Positions 1 through 8,141 of a stretch of DNA of 45,336 nt are shown one piece after another. The DNA is from Phycisphaerales bacterium (GTDB lineage Bacteria > Planctomycetota > Phycisphaerae > Sedimentisphaerales > UBA12454). The stretch's first letter is position 1. Each line of letters opens with the position of its first letter. The notes under the pieces were generated by a model. It searched no databases. It was not told the DNA's origin and was given only the letters and a program-made list of their open reading frames with translations. The DNA is taken from positions 1 to 45,336 of the forward strand of contig PLMU01000015.1 in NCBI GenBank assembly GCA_003142595.1. Direction: 5' to 3'. The position numbers and the translations under genes were made by a program.

Positions 1-153
1 AGCGGCCATGGCCTGATGGATTTAAGCGGTTACGATGCTTATTTAAGCGGAAAGCTGAAGGATTATGAATTGCCGGAAGCGGAGCTTAAGAAATCCACTG
101 CGGTTTTAAAGGGTTTGCCCAAACCCTCGACCAAAAAAACCGGAAAATGGTAA
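1..153 (+). CDS. trpB: TrpB-like PLP-dependent enzyme, C-terminal end only
   Basis: The reading frame is open from the first base and stops at a TAA ending at 153. The 50 visible residues begin SGHGLMDLSGYDAYLSGKL and continue with DYELPEAELKKS. This matches the conserved end of TrpB2-type tryptophan synthase beta chains (SGHGxxDxxxYxxYxxGKLxDYEYP), the PLP enzymes that condense indole with serine. Only the C-terminal tail lies in the window, so catalytic lysine and PLP-binding residues cannot be checked. The family call rests on this tail alone. A related TrpB-like paralogue of other function is possible. Confidence 0.72.
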   Translation, partial: SGHGLMDLSGYDAYLSGKLKDYELPEAELKKSTAVLKGLPKPSTKKTGKW

Positions 154-262
154 AATATTGTTGTAGTATTATAGTTGCCTGGCCACAGGATAGGGTATGT
201 GCTATTGCCGCTGAATTTGAAAAGGAAGGCATAAAGATTCTCGGCACCTCGAGGGCAGTTTT

Positions 263-1065
263 ATGCAAAATGAAATTATAGACTTTCATACTCACGCCTT
301 CAGCGACGACCTCGCCCCAAAAGCGATGAAGGCACTTACCGCCGAACATCCTGAAATCCCGTATTTTCTCAACGGCACAATTTCTTCGCTCTTAAAATCA
401 ATGGACGCCGTCGGCATAGAAAAAAGCGTTATCTGCTCCATCGCCACAAAACCAAAGCAGTTCCAGCCGATTCTCGACTGGTCGCTGCAGATTCAATCCG
501 ACAGAATTGTTCCTTTCGCTTCCGTTCATCCTGCCGACCCCGACAGGGACGAGCATATAAAGCAAATCAAACAGTCCGGCTTCAAAGGCATTAAGCTGCA
601 TCCGTATTATCAGGACTTTTATCTCGATGAAGATTTAATGCTCGAATATTACGAGCAGGTCTGCAAATGTGATTTGATTCTTGTTATGCACACCGGCTAC
701 GATATCGCCTTTGAGCATATCAGAAGGGCCGACCCCGCGAGGATTGTAAACGTAGTGAAAAAATTCCCCCAGCTAAAATTGATTACTACTCATCTGGGTG
801 CCTGGCAGCAATGGGACGAGGTCGAGCGAGACATAGTCGGCAAAAATATTTATATGAGATATCTTTCGCTCTTGATTATCTGCCCGCCGACAAGGCCAAA
901 CAGCTTTTCGAAAGCCATCCAGCCGATTTTCTGCTCTTCGGCACAGACAGTCCCTGGCGAGACCAGAAGGAATCGCTTGATTTGTTAAAAAAGTTAAACC
1001 TCGACCCCGCAAGAATGAAAAAAATTCTCTACGATAACGCAAAAAAATTATTATCTGTTTCGTGA
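263..1065 (+). CDS. Amidohydrolase (metal-dependent TIM-barrel), interrupted by a one-base frameshift
   Basis: Two overlapping frames together make one amidohydrolase_2-type protein of about 267 aa. The first frame (from ATG 263) carries DFHTHAF, the N-terminal metal motif, then IKLHPYYQ, VMHTGYD and TTHLGAW, each with a candidate metal or active-site histidine. It reads sensibly to GKNIYM near 855. The family sequence then resumes one frame over with EISFALDYLP and FGTDSPW, whose Asp is the usual last metal ligand, and stops at 1065. Restoring one G (ATG-GAG where ATGAG is read) near 855 joins the halves. It is either a recent pseudogene or a sequencing/assembly error. The substrate is unknown; relatives hydrolyse or decarboxylate small cyclic or aromatic compounds. 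Confidence 0.8.
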
Positions 1066-1069
1066 TTAG

Positions 1070-1104
1070 CCCTGCCACCTGTGGGCAGGGTTGCGTCGTC
1101 TTTT
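1070..1104 (+). terminator. Hairpin with T-rich tail after the amidohydrolase
   Basis: CCCTGCC (1070-1076) and GGCAGGG (1084-1090) form a perfect 7-bp stem with a 7-nt loop, followed after about ten bases by TTTT. It lies directly after the amidohydrolase stop and could terminate it. It also resembles the short palindromic intergenic repeats seen elsewhere in the window. A second inverted repeat, CCCCCAAG/CTTGGGGG (1117-1124 and 1150-1157), follows. Confidence 0.45.
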
Positions 1105-1201
1105 AATATCCGAAAGCCCCCAAGCTTGCCCGCCTATGGCGTGGTTTATCTTGGGGGTTCGTCTTTCAAATTTCAAATATCTAATTCGTTTGGGTTCGTC
1201 G

Positions 1202-1534
1202 TTAACCAAACAAATGCCTTTGGATAGTTTGCGAGGAAAAACCGTTTTTCCGAAGTATTTCAAGATAATCGTCTTTGCTGATACGAACAAAATCCTTTAT
1301 CCTGTCTTTTACTTCATCTTTAAAATAATTATCGTAATCTAATTTTTCAGGGTCAAGGTCTTTAGAAAGCAGCGGCCCGGCCGTAGAAATTACCTTGTCC
1401 TTATCGTCAACTTCGATTGCAAATATATCCTTGCCCTGTGAAGTTCTTTATGTTGCTTCATAGAGCGCCTTAAGACTACTTCACCGGGGCCCGCTCTTCT
1501 TATGCTTATACAAGGCTTTCATTCGCTTTCTCAT
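1202..1534 (-). pseudogene. Decayed small gene with two in-frame stops, unknown function
   Basis: Read on the minus strand from ATG 1534, a 110-codon frame gives MRKRMKALYKHKKSGPR, a TGA, then SSLKALYEAT, a TAA, then RTSQGKDIFAIEVDDKDK. It continues as a clearly protein-like charged sequence ending near SSQTIQRHLFG and a TAA at 1202-1204. The alternative frame around the first stop reads GPGEVVL, so paired indels are also possible. Coding character on both sides of both stops, and its position four bases after the DCD gene, indicate a former last gene of the same operon. I do not recognise the family. Confidence 0.6.
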
Positions 1535-1537
1535 CTC

Positions 1538-1957
1538 TTATTTTATTGGCTCTTCGAAATGAGCCAAAATTTTCTCGATTACATCTCGTTCATGAACTGG
1601 AAACTTCGGTGCCGGTACTCCTGAGGCTAACGGCCCCATTCCCACACCTGCCTTATTTAGAATAAAAGTAGCATCTTTTACTCGCTGGATTTTGCCGATA
1701 AGTTCTACACGTACCTGTGCCGGAAATTTTCTATCCCAAGCGTCTGGTTCTATATAAAGTTTGGGTTCAGAGTGAGCTCGAAAAACCCCTATCAGCTCAT
1801 CTTTGTCAAAATTAAAAAGTAATCCTATATCTCCTGGCTTTATCTCATCCAAATCTTGAAGTCTCTTGGCCTTGTCTCCAAATAAGTTACGCCTGAGGCA
1901 TTCTGCTTCGGTATGGTCATCACATAACATTATAAAGCCTCTATCAAACTGAAGCAT
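1538..1957 (-). CDS. DCD (Development and Cell Death) domain protein
   Basis: This 139-aa protein carries the signature blocks of the DCD domain in order: the xFxLCDDxTExECLRRNLFG start (about residues 8-27, with the FG motif), GLLFNFD near residue 45 (equivalent to the LFL motif) and FPAQVRV near residue 80 (the PAQV motif). A short basic tail containing PVHERDVIEKIL occupies the PLxE position. The domain has a PUA/EVE-like fold. It was described in plant stress and cell-death proteins, and prokaryotic members are known but poorly characterised. Here the gene sits 72 bases downstream of a restriction-modification specificity gene on the same strand, so a nucleic-acid-related accessory role is plausible but inferred. 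Confidence 0.72.
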   Translation of the reverse strand: MLQFDRGFIMLCDDHTEAECLRRNLFGDKAKRLQDLDEIKPGDIGLLFNFDKDELIGVFRAHSEPKLYIEPDAWDRKFPAQVRVELIGKIQRVKDATFILNKAGVGMGPLASGVPAPKFPVHERDVIEKILAHFEEPIK

Positions 1958-2029
1958 TTTATCTCTTTCAACCCCGAAACTGAAAAATATTGGTTTTGAA
2001 CTTCATTTTCTTGCTCTATTTTTATATGG

Positions 2030-2773
2030 TTATTTATAAAATTCAAAAATCTTGTTTTTAATTGAATTTGATATATCGTTTTTTAGCTCTACTAATCTTT
2101 TTTCAAGTTTATTAAGACTACCTATAATTTTGAGACTTTCCTTTTCATACTCAGAAAAATATTTATCAAAACTTGTTTTAGTTGTTAGCAATACTTCTGG
2201 TATTGGTAAATTCTGAATTGTTGGTTGGGCGATATTTTTTTGACATGCACCCGCTGCCATTGCAGTTAGATATTTTTGAACATCAAAGAGATTGATATAG
2301 TTTGCAATAACGTTTGCAGAAAAACCTTCTTTTATTTTTGCAGTAATGACAAAACCAGAAGCAACGTAAGTATTTTCATCAAAATTAAATGATGGATGAT
2401 TTGTCGATAAACCAACACCAATAGTACCAGACCTCGTTATTATAACCATGTTTGGTCCCAGTTCGAAGAAGTTTTTTAGGTATCTAGTATCTTCGGTTAA
2501 GAAATTTTGGTTTTTATCTATAAGCCCATATTCCTTGATTTGCGAAACCGACAAATACAAAATATCTGTTTTTTCCATAGAATAATATTCAGTGGAAATA
2601 TTCATCCCGTTTTGAATTTCCCCAAGAACCGAACCTAATGATACCCAAATTATCTTCGTGTTGGAAAAAAACTTATCCGCCTGCTTAATATTATATTTAA
2701 AATGTGTATCGCATCTAATCGGTGAAAAATTTGATATATAATCAATCGAATTTTTTTCCAATACTATTGCCAT
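2030..2773 (-). CDS. Restriction-modification specificity subunit, half-size (one target-recognition domain)
   Basis: This 247-aa protein resembles one half of an HsdS or BcgIB-type DNA-specificity subunit. A variable N-terminal recognition domain contains ITRSGTIGVG, then the conserved GACQKNIAQPTIQNLPIP segment near residues 175-193, then a C-terminal helical stretch that would form the conserved coiled region. Classical HsdS has two such units in about 400 aa, so this one probably dimerises and recognises a symmetric or bipartite site. Its start overlaps the end of the methyltransferase gene by ten bases, indicating translational coupling. Confidence 0.85.
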   Translation of the reverse strand: MAIVLEKNSIDYISNFSPIRCDTHFKYNIKQADKFFSNTKIIWVSLGSVLGEIQNGMNISTEYYSMEKTDILYLSVSQIKEYGLIDKNQNFLTEDTRYLKNFFELGPNMVIITRSGTIGVGLSTNHPSFNFDENTYVASGFVITAKIKEGFSANVIANYINLFDVQKYLTAMAAGACQKNIAQPTIQNLPIPEVLLTTKTSFDKYFSEYEKESLKIIGSLNKLEKRLVELKNDISNSIKNKIFEFYK

Positions 2774-4875
2774 AACCTTAAATCCTTTATTAAACCCAAA
2801 ACAGTTTCCTTATCGTTAGTATCAATCGTGTCCCATGTATGTGAGTATTTTATGTTGTATAGCTTCTTTCCATCAGATCCAAATATACTCATTAGATCAT
2901 TTGGTTTGTCTTTTGAGCCTTTTTTGCCGGCCTTATAGCCAATTTCATCAATAGAAAAATTATAAAAGATGTGTTTTGGCTTTAATGACACCTGATGTAA
3001 AATCCATCTATTCTTAATCGAAGCAATGGTATCTCTTATGCTCTTTTTGATTTTATTGAAATTATCTTCATCAAATAAAAATTTATCCTCATAATAAGGC
3101 AATACAACGAAACCTGCTCCAAAAACCTTATTAGATAATTCCTCAATTTTGTGTAGGATTTTAAATATACTTTTTACATCGTTCCTGTTTTTAATATTGA
3201 AATCAATGCTTTCTCTCCCGCTCGGTATATTCTCTGTGATCTTATTGTATTTTTTATCAAATTCCACAGAAAAGTGTTGCCATAATTCATTAAAAACTTC
3301 TTCTTCTTTGGTTGTTTTTTTGCTCGCGAAAAGCAAACTAGTTGATGTTGTCGTATGAGGTTGAAATGCATGATTAGGCAATGAAACAATGGCTTTAATA
3401 TTGAAATGGGTGTAAAGAAAAATTCGCCTCTCCACTTCTTCTTCCACTGAAAAGAAACTCTCTGGTAACACTACGCCAATTCTTCCGCCCGGCTTAAGTA
3501 GTTGGTACCATCTTTCTAAAAAATATGCTTCTGATTTTCCTGTAATTTCAAAATTATTTTGTAAGTCATTTTTATTAATATTTACACTAAATGGCGGATT
3601 TGAAATTATAATATCAAATTTATTCAATGACTTCTTAGAATAATAACACTTTGGTTCGCTAATGTTAGAAGAAAGAATGTTCACTGCACCAATAACTTCC
3701 ATTTTTGAATATTCATTAAAATCGTCTAATCCATCAGCGTTGTATATATTAGTACTTCCGTCTCCATGTAAAATCATATTTATCTGACAAGCTGTTGCTA
3801 GAACTGGTTCATTATCTAAGCCATGCACATAGTCAATTACCCATTTGAAAGCATGTTTATCTAACATGTTTCTTTCAATGAAATCAGAAATGTCTTCATC
3901 ACCTCCCGAAATCTTTTTGTGGTTTCGTTCAATATATTTTTGAACATATTGCATGTAAAGTACCAAAAATGTTCCTGTACCACAGCTAGGATCTATCACA
4001 AATGGTAATCTGTACCGATTATCTTCATCAGGGTTTTTTAACTTTTCCTTGACTAATTCCTCAATATCCAATACGGAAAGAATGAACAAAACAATATTAG
4101 GATGAGTCAGGAAAAGACCTTTGGTTTGTTTGAAAGCACTTCGGATCACCGTTTCATAAAATTCTCCCAAAGTATCTAAATGTTTAAAACGGTTTTGATG
4201 AAACGAAATCGACTGCAATAATTCAACGCATTTTGCTATAAGATTAGTTTGGAATTCCTTAAAATCAATACCCTTTACATTTATTAACTCTATGGATTTG
4301 TCTTTCGATAAGTATTCTCTATAGGCTTTGCGATAGAGTAAATCAATATCATTAGCTAATTCAATATCTGTTTGAACAATACCACCTTTATATTTTCTCT
4401 GAAAGACATAAGGAGTGCCTATTTTTGTCTTTCGCTCATCATATATTTTAGCAAGTAATACTTTATTAAAGTTTTCGAATTTTTTATTGTCTTCAAGCGT
4501 TCCTCCCCAAATATAATCCCAAATGTTGCTCCAAATCCTTTTAATTCGATCCGTTCCAAAATTGTCGTCCAAGTCTTTTAGCTTTTCTCCGAGTTTATCC
4601 TCTTTACCGCTTAATTTAATATATACGCTTTGAATTTGAGGCTTCTCGTTTGATTTTACAAGATCAACAAGATGAGGTGTTTTAGTTTTTTCCCACTCTT
4701 TATAAGAGTCAGCTAATTTTGTATCTATTCCAATACACTTTAAAGGGAAATCTTCTTTGTTAAGTGGGACATCGACTGATAAATGGAAAAGATATTTTGC
4801 TGTAGAATATTTAACTATACCTTCAAATGGGTCAAAAAGCTGTTTTTTGATCGAGGAGTCATCAGTACCCCCCAA
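2764..4875 (-). CDS. N6-adenine DNA methyltransferase part of a fused restriction-modification protein
   Basis: The frame encodes the HsdM-like methylase. After about 230 residues of helical region come motif I, DPSCGTGTF (residues 295-303 of this frame), and the catalytic motif IV, NPPF (426-429), then GGRIGVVLPESFF. It methylates adenine in the site chosen by the downstream specificity subunit. The apparent start at 4875 is an artefact TTG. The upstream frame runs into it at a six-G run, and removing one G gives a continuous HNFGGTDDSSIKK. The true protein is therefore about 825 aa with an N-terminal nuclease, resembling Type IIB/IIG enzymes such as BcgI-A rather than a plain Type I HsdM. 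Confidence 0.85.
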   Translation of the reverse strand: MGGTDDSSIKKQLFDPFEGIVKYSTAKYLFHLSVDVPLNKEDFPLKCIGIDTKLADSYKEWEKTKTPHLVDLVKSNEKPQIQSVYIKLSGKEDKLGEKLKDLDDNFGTDRIKRIWSNIWDYIWGGTLEDNKKFENFNKVLLAKIYDERKTKIGTPYVFQRKYKGGIVQTDIELANDIDLLYRKAYREYLSKDKSIELINVKGIDFKEFQTNLIAKCVELLQSISFHQNRFKHLDTLGEFYETVIRSAFKQTKGLFLTHPNIVLFILSVLDIEELVKEKLKNPDEDNRYRLPFVIDPSCGTGTFLVLYMQYVQKYIERNHKKISGGDEDISDFIERNMLDKHAFKWVIDYVHGLDNEPVLATACQINMILHGDGSTNIYNADGLDDFNEYSKMEVIGAVNILSSNISEPKCYYSKKSLNKFDIIISNPPFSVNINKNDLQNNFEITGKSEAYFLERWYQLLKPGGRIGVVLPESFFSVEEEVERRIFLYTHFNIKAIVSLPNHAFQPHTTTSTSLLFASKKTTKEEEVFNELWQHFSVEFDKKYNKITENIPSGRESIDFNIKNRNDVKSIFKILHKIEELSNKVFGAGFVVLPYYEDKFLFDEDNFNKIKKSIRDTIASIKNRWILHQVSLKPKHIFYNFSIDEIGYKAGKKGSKDKPNDLMSIFGSDGKKLYNIKYSHTWDTIDTNDKETVLGLIKDLRLWQ

Positions 4876-5241
4876 AATTATGAATCCTTTTTACCTCACA
4901 AAGTATTTCAATTTCATCTTTTTCATTCTTAATACAGATATCAGTTTCAACAGCCCTAGCTCTTGTTCCTCTATGTCCACCTATACTAAAAGTATTTTCA
5001 ATTTCTATTTTTTTACTATCATGACCATAGTGTTTTATAAGATTAAGAATTATTAAAGCCCTTGTTAATTCCTCGTCGCTTGGTCTGCCAGAGATACGTT
5101 CATGGCAAATTATTTTATTTGTGTTATAACTCAACGTATCATTTTCTTTGTCAGCAATAACATAATCCTTATCTGTGTCTAAATATAGAATAGCGTTATA
5201 AAATGATTCCCTTCTAGTTCTGAAAAACGATCGTTAGCCAT
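4862..5241 (-). CDS. N-terminal nuclease domain of the same fused R-M protein, frameshifted
   Basis: This is the displaced 5' part of the methyltransferase gene. From ATG 5241 the frame reads MANDRFSELEG. At a three-G run (5209-5211) the coding continues one frame over as ESFYNAILYLDTDKDY and on to GTRARAVETDICI and IEILCEVKRIHNFGG. The D...ExK arrangement (Asp in ETDIC, then CEVK) fits a PD-(D/E)xK nuclease like the HSDR_N domains fused to BcgI-type methylases. A stop at 4862 results from a six-G run (4868-4873 on plus) that would need five. Two single-base indels at G runs could mean sequencing error, phase variation or decay. Confidence 0.7.
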
Positions 5242-5934
5242 TGTATTTAACCTTTTTAATTGTTTCTGCTTCTGCTATTATTCCAAAAACCTCTATTTAT
5301 ATATTCAAAATTCATGTCTATTCTTTGCCATTCCTTGGTTCCTCAAAATAAAAATTTTACCCGCCTCAGGCGGGCTTGTTTGCCATTCTAATCTATAAAA
5401 AATCCAAACGCAATCTTCGTTTGTCGCAGCGACTTGTCCACTTAAAAAATTCGTGTCGCTTCGTGAACTTCGTGGTGAAAACATATCTTTTATGTCTGCG
5501 AAACTTGTCCGCCATAGTCCTTGACGGAGGCGGATCTGCGTCTAAAAAAAGGGTAAAATCGTGTAAAAACAGGGCAAAATCATTCAAAAACAGGGGTAAA
5601 AAATCAAAAAAAATGAAAATATTTCAATTTTTAGACTAAAACCTGTATAGCCAATCACTTACAACCCATTTTTCAAAAAAACGTTACGCAAATAAAGGAC
5701 TTATGAAAAGCTCCTTTTTACATTTTTTCAACGCAAAATAAGGACTTACATCAATTCACTAGCGACTTTTATCCGCCTCAGGCGGAATCAACCAGCAACT
5801 AATAACTCCGCCGCTCACGGCGGCAAAATAATTACTGTTTTTGGGCATAGTTTGCCGACATAAGGGTTTAGGCCAATAAAAGGGGCTTTATCAGTATTGT
5901 TAAGTGGGGATAACTTTATACGGGAGATAGACTT
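5242..5934. repeat. Non-coding spacer with short palindromic repeats
   Basis: No convincing gene is visible. The stretch contains a family of GC-rich palindromes in AT-rich DNA: CCCGCCTCAGGCGGG at 5360-5374, TCCGCC/GGCGGA at 5508-5513 and 5529-5534, TCCGCCTCAGGCGGA at 5772-5786, and CCGCCG/CGGCGG with a 4-nt loop at 5808-5823. The first and third share the core CCGCCTCAGGCGG. Such units resemble REP/BIME-like intergenic elements. A lysine-rich open frame over 5376-5639 looks like low-complexity DNA rather than a gene. Confidence 0.6.
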
Positions 5935-6099
5935 ATGTTAGGAATACAGGACAAATGGGTTTCGCTTGCTTACATTCTTAGTATCGTAAGTACTTTATTG
6001 TGCGTTATTTATGGATTTATCAATTGGAACAAAGGCGATGATGAGGTTAGTCAGGTGGACAAGCACTGGGCCAAGGAAGAGGACAAACTTGATAAGTAG
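5935..6099 (+). CDS. Symporter small accessory protein, 54 aa
   Basis: ATG 5935 follows GGGAGATAGACTT, a good ribosome site, and opens a 54-codon frame starting MLGIQDKWVSLAYILSIV and ending in a charged tail KEEDKLDK. It has one membrane helix (about residues 9-28, WVSLAYILSIVSTLLCVIYG) followed by FINWNKGDDE. This matches the small single-span proteins encoded just ahead of sodium:solute symporters, with the typical LG-Q-D-W start and YG-INW motif. The symporter gene starts 70 bases downstream on the same strand. A role in assembly or stability of the transporter is inferred from this constant pairing. Confidence 0.82.
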   Translation: MLGIQDKWVSLAYILSIVSTLLCVIYGFINWNKGDDEVSQVDKHWAKEEDKLDK

Positions 6100-6169
6100 T
6101 TTCAGCCGTTAGTCCTTTGTGTGTATATGGTTATGAAAATCTATTTATTTTAGTCCTGGAGACATAAAA

Positions 6170-8002
6170 ATGAATATATTAGCGAGCACGGTAGATGTTT
6201 GGACGATGGTTTCGGTTGTGGTTTACCTGCTGATAGTGGTTTATCTTGGCTGGCTTGGCTTTAAACGTACCAAAACCGCAGCTGATTATATGGTTGCCGG
6301 CCGGGAGGCACATCCATTAATTATGGCCTTAAGTTATGGCGCAACTTTTATTTCCACATCTGCCATTGTCGGCTTTGGCGGCGTTGCCGGATTATTCGGA
6401 ATGAGTCTTTTGTGGCTTACTATGCTCAATATCTTTATGGGCATTTTCATTGCTTTTGTATTCATTGGCGGCCCGACCCGCAGGATGGGACATCGCCTTG
6501 ATGCACATACATTTCCGGAACTTCTCGGCAGACGGTTCGACAGCAAATTTATCCAGGTTTTCGCAGGCGGTACAATCTTTCTTTTTATGCCGTTGTATGC
6601 AGCCGCAGTTTTAATCGGCGGAACTAAATATTTCGCGACGCAGTTAGGTGTAGATTATAATGCGGGACTTTTTATCTTCAGTGTAATAACCGCAACGTAT
6701 GTCTTAATGGGCGGCCTGAAAGGCGTTATGTATACCGATGCTTTGCAGGGCGGCATAATGTTTGTCGGTATGGCAATTCTGATGGTCTGGACTTATGTGA
6801 AAGTCGGCGGCGTTGTGCCGAGCCATCAGTATCTTACCGATATGGCGCCGCTTGTGCCAAGCAAATTGGCTGCGATAGGACATCAGGGCTGGACCGCGAT
6901 GCCGAAATTCGGCTGGGGCGGTCCCCAATATAACTTATGGTGGACTGTGGTAACGACAATAGTTATGGGCGTTGGAATCGGCGTGCTCGCTCAGCCTCAG
7001 CTTGCTTTAAGATTTATGACGGTAAAAAGCAAACGAGAACTTAACCGCGCTGTGCCGACCGGCGGAATATTTATTCTGGCTATGACAGGCGTTGCGTTTA
7101 CTGTCGGTGCACTGTCGAATGTTTATTTCAATCAGCATGGTGACCCTCTTACCGGCAGAGTAATTAAATCGATTAATGAAGCCAAAGGTTTCGCTGTTCT
7201 GCAGATTGTAAAAAAAGATGAGACCGGAGCATGGGTAGATGTCGTTGACGCAAAAGGCGAAGGCAAGAAAGCTCCAGTAACGCTTACGAAAGACGCTGCT
7301 CTCGGCATAAAAGTAATTGATAACAAAGAATTTCCTATCGTTCAGGGCAGGAGCATTTCGGTAGTTTATGCCGGCGGAGATGCCGAACAAATTATTCCTA
7401 CTTATATAACCAAGGCGATGCCGAAATGGTTCGGCATTGTATTTTTGCTTACACTGCTTTCTGCGGCGATGAGCACTCTATCCAGCCAGTTCCACGCATT
7501 AGGCACCGGTATCGGCAGAGATGTCTATGAGCAAATCACCGGCAAACACAACAATACAATGTTCGTGGTACGAATAGGAATTATCATTGGCTTTGTCATA
7601 GCGATGCTCTGGAGTTATTACTCTGCGCAAAGCTCGATTATTATCGCACGAGCTACCGCCATATTTTTCGGCCTGTGCGCTTCGGCATTTATGCCGACGT
7701 TTTTCGGCGGACTGTTTTTCAAACGAATGACAAAAGCCGCGGCGATTAGTTCGATGATAGTCGGCTTTGCCATAACGACTTGCTGGCTGCTTCTTGTCAA
7801 GGCGCAGGAGGCTGGGGCACTGGGCTTAGTGGAGAAATTAACAAACGGCAAAGACAGTTTGCTTGCAGGCAAAGCAAACTGGCCTGTAGTTGACCAGCTT
7901 ATCGTTGCTTTGCCAGTATCAATTTTAGTCGCTATTGTTGTGTCGCTGTTTACTCAACCGCCTTCAAAGGAACATCTTCATAAGTGCTTTGGAGAAAAAT
8001 AG
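6170..8002 (+). CDS. Sodium:solute symporter family (SSS) transporter
   Basis: This 610-aa polytopic membrane protein has the SSS layout. The first helix (WTMVSVVVYLLIVVYLGWLG) is followed by AADYMVAGREAHP. Conserved segments GATFISTSAIVGFGGVAG and later IGVLAQPQLALRFM correspond to the sodium and substrate region, and LLSAAMSTLSSQFHALG to helix 8. Residues of about 320-410 form an unusually long hydrophilic loop (including WVDVVDAKGEGKKAPV) inserted between helices. It should import an organic solute with Na+. The substrate is not readable, but the neighbouring outer-membrane porin and arylpyruvate/arylacetate operon suggest a carboxylate. GGAG lies just before the ATG. Confidence 0.92.
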   Translation: MNILASTVDVWTMVSVVVYLLIVVYLGWLGFKRTKTAADYMVAGREAHPLIMALSYGATFISTSAIVGFGGVAGLFGMSLLWLTMLNIFMGIFIAFVFIGGPTRRMGHRLDAHTFPELLGRRFDSKFIQVFAGGTIFLFMPLYAAAVLIGGTKYFATQLGVDYNAGLFIFSVITATYVLMGGLKGVMYTDALQGGIMFVGMAILMVWTYVKVGGVVPSHQYLTDMAPLVPSKLAAIGHQGWTAMPKFGWGGPQYNLWWTVVTTIVMGVGIGVLAQPQLALRFMTVKSKRELNRAVPTGGIFILAMTGVAFTVGALSNVYFNQHGDPLTGRVIKSINEAKGFAVLQIVKKDETGAWVDVVDAKGEGKKAPVTLTKDAALGIKVIDNKEFPIVQGRSISVVYAGGDAEQIIPTYITKAMPKWFGIVFLLTLLSAAMSTLSSQFHALGTGIGRDVYEQITGKHNNTMFVVRIGIIIGFVIAMLWSYYSAQSSIIIARATAIFFGLCASAFMPTFFGGLFFKRMTKAAAISSMIVGFAITTCWLLLVKAQEAGALGLVEKLTNGKDSLLAGKANWPVVDQLIVALPVSILVAIVVSLFTQPPSKEHLHKCFGEK

Positions 8003-8141
8003 TTATGATGGTTAAACTATTTAAAATAAATTGTTAAAATAAATTTAAAAGTAATTGAGATTTATCCAAAATTGCGTAAAATATCGCCAATCTGGCGACG
8101 TATGACAAATATTAGCTGACCATTTTTTTATGGAGAAAATT

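Noticed and set aside
169-262. Short frame VAWPQDRVCAIAAEFEKEGI ahead of the amidohydrolase
   Set aside because: It looks slightly protein-like but has no start codon and too few residues; it could be a gene scar and cannot be supported.
5376-5639. 87-codon open frame in the spacer
   Set aside because: Lysine-rich low-complexity translation overlapping palindromic repeats, no ribosome site, no recognisable domain.
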